Assembly: GCA_020916435.1 (NCBI GenBank)
Contig: CM037090.1
Span: 115,248,663 to 115,312,662, forward strand
Source of the DNA: Oxytropis ochrocephala
Taxonomy: Eukaryota > Streptophyta > Magnoliopsida > Fabales > Fabaceae
Length of the DNA stretch: 64,000 bases
Reading direction: 5' to 3'
Positions 55,743 through 64,000 of this stretch are shown piece after piece. The notes beneath the pieces were generated by a model. The model was not told the origin of the DNA and did not search any database. It saw only the letters and a list, made by a program, of their open reading frames with translations. The position numbers and the translations under genes were made by a program. Each line of letters starts with the position of its first letter. Position 1 is the first letter of the stretch.

Positions 55743-58700
55743 CAAGGAGTATCTTGCATTACGAGTGGATTATTTTGTGAAAGTGTCTTTGTTGAACGTT
55801 TAGGGACTTCTAGTGGTATGAAATGTCCTTGTTTAAGGTGTTGTTATGTAAAATCGCCATCGCAGAGGAGTTGGCACGACATTTAAAGGCGAATGGAATT
55901 GATCAAAGTTACACTTGTTGGATAATGCACGGTGAGAAAAAGGTGAATCTTCAAATATGAATGATATTAGTAAAGAGATATGCGCCACGGTTGACACCGG
56001 AACACATTCATTTGATGCGAACGAATTTGAAGAGATGGCAAAGGTGGTTGAAGAGGATCTTAATGATTGTCTGAAATGTTTGAGAAGTTGATAATCGATG
56101 CGAGAGACACCATTGTATGCGGGTTGTAATGAATTCACAAAATTATTGGTCGTGATCAAGTTGTATAACTTGAAAAACTCGCCACGGATGGACGGATAAG
56201 AGCTTTACCGATTTACTCTCACTACGAAAGAAATGTTGCCGAATGATAATGTGCTTCCTTCTCGGACGTATGATGCAAAGCAAATGTTGGGGTCTATTGG
56301 CTTGAACTATGAGAAGATACACGCTTGTCCGAATGATTGCATTTTATTTCGGAATGAACATGCGTTGTTAAAGTCGTGTCCTAAATGTAATGCATCGCAG
56401 TATAAGAAGAAAGAGTCCGCTCCACAAAAGGTGTTGTGGTATTTTCCTATAATTCCTCGATTTAGGCGCATGTATCGTAGTTCGGAAGATGCAAAACACT
56501 TGACATGGCATGAGGATGAAAGGATTAAAGATGGTATGCTACAACACCCGTGATTCTCCGCAATGGAAAAAATCAATATTGAGTATCCTAATTTCGGGGA
56601 TGACCCGAGAAACCTACGCCTTGCATTGTCTGGCGATGGATTTAACCCATACGGTATCGAGTAGCTCCCACAAGACATGGCCCGTGATTTTGGCGATTTA
56701 TAACTACGCGTAGTGGCTTTGCATGAAACGCAAATATATGATGTTGTCTTTGTTAATTTCGGGCCCAAACAACCAGGAAATGATATTGATGTATACTTGG
56801 CTCCTTTAATTGAAGACTTGAAGCAAATGTGGGAGGGGTAGAGGTGTATGATGGGTTCGAGAGAAGAAAGTTTCACCACGAGGGCTATGATCTTTGGCAC
56901 AATTAACGACTTTCCCGCATACGGCAATCTATGCAGATAAGATAACAAAGGCGTGTGCATGCCCTATATGTGAAGATAACACACATTGGATGTGGTTGGA
57001 ACATGGTAAGAAGAATATCTATCTTGGTCATCGTAGATTTTTGCCATCAACTCATCACTATCGATTGTGGAGAAAGGCATTTGATGGGAATACAGAACAC
57101 GTAGAGCTCCCCGCCTTTGTGAGGCGACAGTATTTGAAAAGGTGGAAGATTTGAACATTAAATTTGGGAAGCCTTTTGCAGGAGAGATTGCCAAAGCGGG
57201 GTGGAAGAAAAGTCGATTTTCTTTGAGTTGCCATTTGGAAGTCATTATATGTAAGGCATTTCATTGATGTGATGCATGTTGAAAAGAATGTCTTTGAAAG
57301 TGTCATTGGTACCTTACTCAATATGCTTAGGGTAAGACTAAAGATACCATCAACTCAAGGTTGGATTTGGTTAGTATGGGTTTTTGAGACCTGAATTGGG
57401 TCAGGTAAAGAAGGGTACACGTACATATCTACCTCCGTGACTCATACTCTATCTAGAAAGGATAAGACTGTCTTTTGTGAGTTTCTTCATGGAGTTAAAG
57501 TTCCAGAGGATACTCTTCAAATGTGGCGACTCTTGTATCGATTAAAGACCTCAAGTTAAAGTCTCTAAAGTCCCACGATTGTCATGTTCTCATGGAGAAT
57601 TTGCTACCCATTGGTATACGATCCATTTTGCCTAAGAAAGTGCGTCAGACCTTAACCAAACTTTGTTTATTCTTTAAGGCGATTTGTAGTAGAGTGATTG
57701 ACCCTGGAAAGTTGCCAACATTGCAAAGAGAAATTACTGTCACTTTGTGTGAGCTTGAGATGTATTTCCCACCTTCCTTTTTCGACATAATGATTCATCT
57801 AATAGTTCATCTGGTTAGAGAGACACAATTGTGTGGCCCATGTTACATGAGATGGATGTATCCGTTTGAGCGTTACATGAAGATATTAAAAGGATATGTG
57901 AAAAATCGATCACGACCTGAGGGTTGTATTGTTGAGCGCTACATAGTTGAAGAGGCTATTGAGTTTTGCACGGGCTATCTATCTAGTCTTGAATATTCGT
58001 GGGGATTTGCCAAGGTCTCGTCATGCGGGAAGGATTAGTAAAGGGATGACGGGGAAATAAATTAGTGATGGTATCAAGGAAAGAACTAGAGCAAGCACAC
58101 TTGCACGTTCTTCACAATGATAGTGAGGTTGATTCATATGTTGCCAAGCACAAGGAGATTCTTAAGAGTCAATTTCGGGAAAGAAGCAAGTTTGGTTAGC
58201 AAAAGAACACAATAGGAGTTTCATAGTGTGGCTAAAACATCACATTGATGGTGAGTGTGTTTGAATCCTACTTCGATTTCAAAAGATTGAGATGGTTAGC
58301 AAAAGGTCCAAATATACATGTCTTCTCTTACAACATGACTATCTAATGAGCGAGTGCACTTTCTATACAAAAGAACAAGATGATCGAGTAAAATGCAAAA
58401 TAGTGGGGTGACTCTTGTAGCTCATTCTATGCATGCATCCAAAGTACAAAGATAGAAATCCCATATATGCGAATATGTCTTACTTTGGCTTCATTGAACA
58501 CATATGGGAGTTGGATTACAATATGTTTGAGGAGCACGTGTTCAAATGTGAATGGGTTGACAATAATCTTGGTTTCTGATTGATGAATTAGGGTTCATGC
58601 GGGTGAATTTCAACAAGTTAGGATATAAAGATGAACCTTTTATTTTAGCATCGCAAGCTCAACAAGTGTTTTATGTCACCGATCCGATTAATATCAATTG

Positions 58701-58947
58701 GTCTATTGTTCTATTGGTCGACAAAAAATTTGTGTATAACAACGATGATGATGAAGCACCCGATGATGTTGGTGTTGAGGACGACCCGTTCTTCAGAACA
58801 TCAGAACCAATAATAGGGGAAAATACTTCTATAGAGGATGTTGTATATTTTAGAAAAGATCATAATGATGGAATTACTATTCGTCGGAAAAAAAATACCA
58901 AGACGCGAATTGCAAACAAAATTTTATCTAGGAAAAGGAAAAGGTAA
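55743..58947 (+). pseudogene. TNP2-type CACTA transposase (main body)
   Basis: Continues from 42834. Domains in order: transposase-associated domain with 'GMKCPCLRCC' zinc cluster (about 55815-55850); TNP2 domain from 56233 with 'YEKIHACPNDCILFRNEHA', 'PQKVLWYFPIIPRFRRMYR', 'LRLALSGDGFNPYG' (first catalytic Asp, near 56634), 'FGPKQPGNDIDVYLAPLIED' (second Asp) and 'FGTINDFPAYGNL'; the DUF4218-like region 57523-58038 ('CELEMYFPPSFFDIMIHL', 'MRWMYPFERYMKILKGYV'); and the DUF4216-like region 58597-58720 ('VNFNKLGYKDEPFILASQ', 'VFYVTDPINI'). It ends in a basic tail 'ILSRKRKR'. The enzyme would cut and paste elements with matching ends. At least eight frame breaks or stops, plus the Athila insertion, make it dead. 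Confidence 0.88.
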
Positions 58948-59357
58948 TATAGACTTAATGATTTCTCGTTATTTTTTATTAATAGATAATTATTATATTG
59001 TTTTTGTAAATTTAACAATAACATGGATTATGTTATATTGCAGGTCAGATGGCATCACTTAGTGATCATGAGATCTAGTGGTCAAGACAGTAGTCATTTA
59101 TGTTATATATGGTATAGCTTTAATTTGTAGCTACTTTTGAGTTTCATAATGTAAGTTACTTATTATGTTGTATGATTTGTAAACAAAAATATCTATTAAT
59201 AGGTTGAATTTTGTGTGTATCTATATATTGGATTGTAATGATATTGGCTGAATTTTGTTGGAATGATATTTGATGAATTTTTTTGGAAGGAATGAATTAA
59301 TAGGTTGTAATTAAAAGGAGAATAAACAAAAATAAAAAAATATTTAAAAAAATCGAT
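58948..59357. other. CACTA region after TNP2
   Basis: Splice-like 'attgcaggtcagATGGCATC' at about 59038-59054 reproduces the start of the second CACTA gene at 60691-60706 ('attgcaagtcagATGGCATC'), but is followed after ~25 bases by 3' UTR-like AT-rich DNA. No gene beyond that. Confidence 0.6.
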
Positions 59358-59815
59358 CAATAGGTAGCGTTTTAGAGTGAAAACGCTAGAAATGAAGTTA
59401 AAAAATTCACTCAATACCTAGCGTTTTAAAGTTAAAAGCGCTAGGAATTGTAAAGAGGAGCTAGAGGATCCTAGCGTTTCGTAAAACGCTAGGAATGCTA
59501 GTAAAAATGTGCTATAGCATCCCTAGCGTTTTACATAAAACGCTAGGAATGCTAGTAAAAAGTGCTATAGCATCCCTGGCGTTTTACATAAAAGCGCTAG
59601 GAATGCTAGTAAAAGGTGCTATAGCATCCCTAGCGTTTTACATAAAACGCTAGGAATGCTAGTAAAGGTGCTATAGCATCCCTAGCGTTTTTCTAAAACG
59701 CTAGGAATGCTATAGCACCTTTTACTAGCATTCCTAGCGTTTCTGAGAAAAACGCTAGGAATGGTAAACACGCGCTAGTTGATCCCTAGCGTTTTATGTA
59801 AAAACGCTAGGAATG
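59358..59815. repeat. CACTA palindromic subterminal repeat array
   Basis: About nine palindromes of 'CCTAGCGTTTTA..TAAAACGCTAGG' separated by 'aatgctagtaaaaagtgctatagcatc'. The spacer orientation flips at about 59695, making a larger inverted repeat with ~50-bp arms around 'CCTAGCGTTTTTCTAAAACG'. No CACTA terminus (CACTA... / ...TAGTG) is visible within. Confidence 0.88.
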
Positions 59816-59819
59816 CTAT

Positions 59820-60698
59820 TAAAATTTTTACAAGGCGCGCCCTCTCATCTCCCTCACACACTCACGTACAACCCAGAACTCATCTACCTAACTTCTCTCC
59901 ACGAACAACCCAGAACTCATCTTCGTTCATCTTCGTTCATCTTCGTTCATCGTACCTTTGCGAACCTCCACGACCCAGGAAACCCTCTTCGTTCATCTTC
60001 GTTCATCTCCTTGGTGCTACGACCCAGAAACCCATAAACGCGACCCAGGAAACGTAAAACGCAGAAACCCATCCTCTCTCGTTGGTGCTATCTTACCACG
60101 CAGCTCACTCCCATTTGTTTCCTTTTCTCGCTCTCTCTCCCTTTCAAAAGGTATTTCGCACTCACGTACTCTCCACCTCTCTCTTGCAATGACTATTTGT
60201 TATGGTTTTTATGGTTTGTTATGTATCTTTTGTATGGCTTTCTCTGTTACTTAGCTCAATGTTGTATCTAATTAGTTGTTAGATTAGTCTAGCTTAGATA
60301 GCATTATTAACTTGACTAGTGCATGGCTTTCCTAGTGTATGGCTTTCTCTGTTTACTCTAGGTTACTTAGTGCATGGCTTTCTCTGTTTTAGTGCATGGC
60401 TTTCCTAGGTTATATACTTAGTGCATGGCTTTCCTATGTATGTTTACTCTAGGTTACTTAGTGCATGGCTTTCTCTGTTTAGTGCATGGCTTTCATATAT
60501 ATATGTTTACTCTAGGTTATATACTTAGTGCATGGCTTTCCTATGTATGTTTACTCTAGGTTACTTAGTGCATGGCTTTCATCACTTTGTTACTTAGGGC
60601 TATGGCTTCTTCTATATTTTGTTAAGTGTTTGTTGGTTCTAAACAATTAGAAAGCTAAAACTCACTGAGTCTATTTCATTTGGGTCATTGCAAGTCAG
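59820..60698 (+). other. 5' UTR and first intron of the second CACTA gene, with internal repeats
   Basis: Leader with repeated 'cttcgttcatcttcgttcat' and 'cgacccaggaaac', then a likely donor near 60150 ('tttcaaaaggtatttcgc') and a long intron. From about 60310 to 60580 the intron repeats 'acttagtgcatggctttc' eight times, in a larger unit with 'gtttactctaggtta'. The acceptor is 'gcaagtcag' before ATG 60699. Confidence 0.6.
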
Positions 60699-63600
60699 AT
60701 GGCATCACATAGTGATCACGAGAGTAGTCATGGTGGTGATGGGGGTGATAGAAACACAAAGAAGTTCACTCCCCGAGGAATTACATCGAAAAAGAATATC
60801 GTCAATCGGATAAGTAAAGGACACGAGAAATATAAGGTAAGTTAATTACTAATTATTAATGTTGTTCACTACCTTTCCAAGTATCTAATTATTTAATGAT
60901 TTAATTATTTAAGGTCCGATGGAGTGTTAAAGGTTTGCCAATTGGAGACAACGGCACAAATTTAATTAGCTTTATTGGTACTAAGGTGAAGCAAATCTTT
61001 CCAATTTCAATTAAAAGTTGGAATGAGAAAGATAATCAAGTTTTGCCTAAACTGAAAGATGATTTTTGGGACTTAATACAGGTATATAATTTTAGACCTC
61101 TTTAATATTCTTATTTAGTGATTTTTTAGTTATATTTATTTAATCCATTTTTATGTATAAGTAGAAACACTTTGATGTCGATGATGCCCGAAGAGATTGG
61201 ATACTGAAGGAAGCGGGAAGGTTGCATAGGGCTTACAGAACTGATGTGGGGAAAAAGTATCTGAAACGTCCTGATGGGACCATCAGACAGGAGCCTCCAG
61301 CACTGTATGCCGGAATTATAACTAAGGAGGATTGGACCAAATTTGTAGATATACGCACTCTGAGATCCGGATTTCTGGTTAGTATATTAATTATTTAAGT
61401 TATATATATATTTCACAAGTAGATATCATTCATTAATGTATACTTATGTTTTTAAATAGAAAAAAGCAAAGCCAATAAAGTGAGAGCTTCTAATCCCGGA
61501 GTACCCTTATAGAGGAGGTTCAAGTGGATATCAAATTCTTGAAGAAAGATTGGTAAGACACAATTAGTTTAATTTATTATGATTTAATGAATATTTTAAT
61601 TTCTGAGTTGATTAACAATTATTAAACTTAAATAGCTCATTGGAAGAGGGGAAAGATCCAACTCAAGAATCCCTTGATAAATGCGATTATGCAGTTAGAG
61701 GCCCGACAAAACAAGGATGGGGAGATTGTGGATCCGAAAACTAAGGAGGTCAAGGACAAAATTGTAAGTATTCCAAAATTCATGAAAAAATTGCAAGTTG
61801 GAATTTGTGTGCGACTATATTTTTAATCCGTTACTCGATTTTTTTGACACGTGAACATATTTTTATTGTCGATTAAATTTCGTTGACACTTGTTTATTAT
61901 TTCTATCCGTTACTCGATTTTTTTGACACGTGGACATATTTTTATTGTCGATTAAATTTCTTTGACACTTGTTTATTATTTTTATCCGTTACTCGATTTT
62001 TTTGACACGTGGACATATTTTTATTGTCGATTAAATTTCTTTGACACTTGTTTATTATTTTTATCCGTTACTCGATTTTTTTGACACGTGGACATATTTT
62101 TATTGTCGATTAAATTTCTCTTGACACTTGTTTATTAATTTTATCCGTTATTTATGTTTGTGCATCAACAAAGCATATCACAATCTGTATCACAAGGAGA
62201 TTTAACAGATTGTGATGGTCAACAAGATGTCCTTGCTCGTGCCTTGGGAAGGGAAGAGAGACAGTGGTCGGATTAGAGGTTATGGATATGGGATTCCTCC
62301 TACAAGCGTGTTTGGGCCAAAGAAGAGCCAAAGCAAGGGGGTGCGGGGATTGTAAAGTCATGGCGGCAAAGTATGACGAGCTATCCAAGAATGTTCTTTG
62401 TGTTAATGGAAGAGAGACAGATGTTTAAGCGACTCTTGGCACAAAGGATTGGTGCACCATCCCTGCTTGCACCACCCCTGCTTTGAACCTATTGAGCTCT
62501 TTGCACCCCCCATAGCGCCCGAGATAGCTGCATCATCTTCAACAACGGTATTTAACAAAACTCGACTGTTTTTGTACATATGTATTTGATAAAATTATCA
62601 TGTATATTTATTTTTCTTTATAATTGATTTAGGATAATTGTGAATGTGAGCTATATATTGCAAACCCACATCGAAAGGTTGCAGTGGGTTTGATATGTAA
62701 CCAATTGAGTGCCACATCGCACAATCAGGCCATGCTGAAAACCATTTGAGAGTTAGGGTAGACTATTCAATAGAGGAGTCGCACCATTGCCTGCTCCAAT
62801 TGCTAATGCGGATATATTTATTGTGGATCAAGCACTTAGTACTTTTGTGGCATGGCTTTGAACAACTTGTCGTTGTAAGTGACAATATTTTTGTTAATAA
62901 TTAAATGACTATAATGTGTGTTAACTAACTAGCTAATTAATCATTTTTTAATATATACTAGGTACCCCATGTGTCCCGACCTTCCCTTCCATGAAAGTGT
63001 CCCAACCTTCCCTTCCACTACCAAACTCTCCGACCATCTTCTATACTGACCCGGTCCAACATGTTGGTCAATTTCCCAATGATGAATTCCAGAACTACAT
63101 CGATTCTCTAAAGGTCCACATTCAAAAAATGAACCGGGACGACCAAATTTTTTACCGCCCGATAACATTGTGGGCTGGAGCAGTTGGTAATGATCAACAT
63201 CGAGGATATGAAAGCTATAGTTGAGATGGATTGGGCCACTCGCCATCGATATTAGAGTATACAGAGGTATGTATTAAATTATTTGTACACAATAGTTGTT
63301 TATATTAGAGTATATATATGAGGATCTCGAAAGTTGTATATATATTATTTATAGGTTTTTGTACAATCGTCTTACGGTCCCTTCTCAACGGACACGAAGT
63401 ATTTCTTCTTGTGTCCGGCGTGTATCGTTGTGTTTAAGCAAGGTAATACAGAGGAACGTATTACGGCTATTAAGAGTGACGATACAAAGTTATATCCATT
63501 CACGCTTCATGGAAGGCGAAGCATTTGAAGGCGACTCTTTATTTTTGGCACCACTCAATAATGGGTGAGAAATTTAGTCTTCAATCACTTGTTTAATTAT

Positions 63601-64000
63601 TTTGAGGATTGTATTATAGTGTAAATTAATGTGTACTCATTCGTTTCTTCATTTACTTGCGGGCAACATTGGGTACTCTTTGCAATAAACCCTAAGCAAA
63701 ATGTTGTCTATTATCCGGATTCACTTCAAGGCCATTACAACGTCTACGAAGACTTCAGATGCATTGTTGAGAGGTGTGTATGTGTAACCCTCTCATTTTA
63801 ATTTGTATAATTTAATATATGTATTTTGTTCAACTTAACGTTATATATATATATGTATGACGTTACGATTGCTTTGAAAGAATACTTGGGATTATCTACG
63901 ACTAAAACAAGATGGCTACCCATAGCTGTAAGCTTTTAAGAATCATTCTTATAATTTTAATTGATTTTTTGGTCATAAAAATGTGACAATTAAGTTATAA
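60699..64000 (+). pseudogene. CACTA second gene: plant transposase (Ptta/En/Spm-type) with Ulp1-like cysteine protease, 3' end outside window
   Basis: Exons: 60699-60836, 60914-61081, 61165-61377, 61461-61552, 61636-61763, then segments to the window end. The first three join in frame: 'NTKKFTPRGITSKKNIVN', 'VRWSVKGLPIGDNGTNLIS', 'FDVDDARRDWILKEAGRL'. Exon 4 has an in-frame TGA and a frame change before 'YRGGSSGYQILEER'. Exon 5 'LEARQNKDGEIVDPKT' completes the Ptta-like transposase domain. 62170-62290 reads 'DVLARALGREE' and 'RIRGYGYGIPPTSVFG'. 62991-63224 and 63360-63500 lead into the C48 (Ulp1) protease, with catalytic His in 'GQHWVLFAINPKQNVV' (63667) and Asp in 'YYPDSLQGHYNV' (near 63718). 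The catalytic Cys would lie beyond 64000. Ulp1-like domains act on SUMO in other proteins; the role in transposition is unproven. Confidence 0.8.
61826..62152 (+). repeat. 79-bp minisatellite in an intron of the second CACTA gene, ~4 copies
   Basis: Unit starts 'atccgttactcgattttttt' and includes 'gacacgtggacatattttta' and 'tgtcgattaaatttctttga'. Copies differ by a few bases. Confidence 0.9.

Larger units (their letters stand above)
41849..64000 (+). mobile_element. CACTA transposon sequence, one or two elements, running off the window
   Basis: The left end CTCTACGCCAGAATTG (41849) is one base off the CACTACGCCAGAAT termini common in plant CACTA elements, next to candidate target TAA. A subterminal array (41880-42335), a 5' UTR/first-intron-like region, the TNP2 transposase (42800-58947, split by an Athila element), a second repeat array (59358-59815), another 5' UTR-like region and a second gene (60699 on) follow. 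No right terminus was found in the window. Either it is one rearranged element or two joined head to tail. Confidence 0.7.

Noticed and set aside
56307..56960. 217-codon minus-strand ORF
   Set aside because: Shadow of the TNP2 transposase domain, which is clearly on the plus strand.
1..64000. CRISPR arrays, bacterial operons, endogenous pararetrovirus, rRNA or tRNA genes
   Set aside because: Repeats are tandem or subterminal transposon arrays without unique spacers; no movement or coat protein motifs; no RNA-gene cloverleaf found.

Overview
This is a plant nuclear window, most likely from a legume (Fabaceae). The evidence is multi-exon genes with GT..AG introns, very AT-rich intergenic DNA, and nested LTR retrotransposons of the Ogre/Tat, Tat/Retand, Athila, Reina and copia types, together with CACTA, Mutator-like and hAT transposons. 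Ogre elements with this LTR start (TGTTATACCCC) and this arginine-tRNA-type primer site are typical of legumes. I cannot fix the genus. No tRNA, rRNA, CRISPR or bacterial-type operon is visible. At least 75% of the window is recognisable mobile DNA.

Layout. 1-11651: the 5' part of an Ogre-like Ty3/gypsy element on the minus strand (its 3' end lies left of the window). Its gag is split by a smaller, protein-less Athila-related element (2481-7615, target duplication CAACC). 11652-27234: the only host-gene territory. It holds a small C2-domain (calcium/phospholipid-binding) gene on the minus strand at 18268-21731 and a broken second copy of its first two exons at 11844-12283, cut by the Ogre insertion. 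Between and around them lie a copia 5' fragment carrying an hAT element, a CACTA element, MITEs, a long foldback element inside an intron, a Reina-type chromovirus fragment and unrecognised coding relics.

27235-39873: a complete-length plus-strand Tat/Retand element (target duplication AGGTA) with gag, protease, RT, two RNases H, integrase and a long antisense ORF. A ~3 kb solo LTR sits in the leader of the antisense ORF. 40330-41589: a Mutator-like element with 159-bp terminal inverted repeats and a perfect 9-bp target duplication. 41849 to the window end: CACTA transposon sequence. Its TNP2 transposase start codon region (42800-42834) is separated from the rest (55743-58947) by a 12.9-kb minus-strand Athila element (42835-55737, target duplication CTATC). 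After a palindromic repeat array (59358-59815) comes a second CACTA gene (plant transposase plus Ulp1-like protease, 60699-64000, running off the window).

Most noteworthy: the Athila element carries about twenty copies of a 16-bp CpG-rich palindrome of the form AGACGT-N4-ACGTCT, in its LTRs, non-coding DNA and genes, read in different frames. The smaller Athila-related element carries a different GC-rich word (GGCGCC) in its LTRs. Separately, the LTR pairs differ mainly by small indels at CAG/CTG and CG positions. This suggests methylation-linked base-calling error in the assembly, so some transposon frameshifts may not be real.
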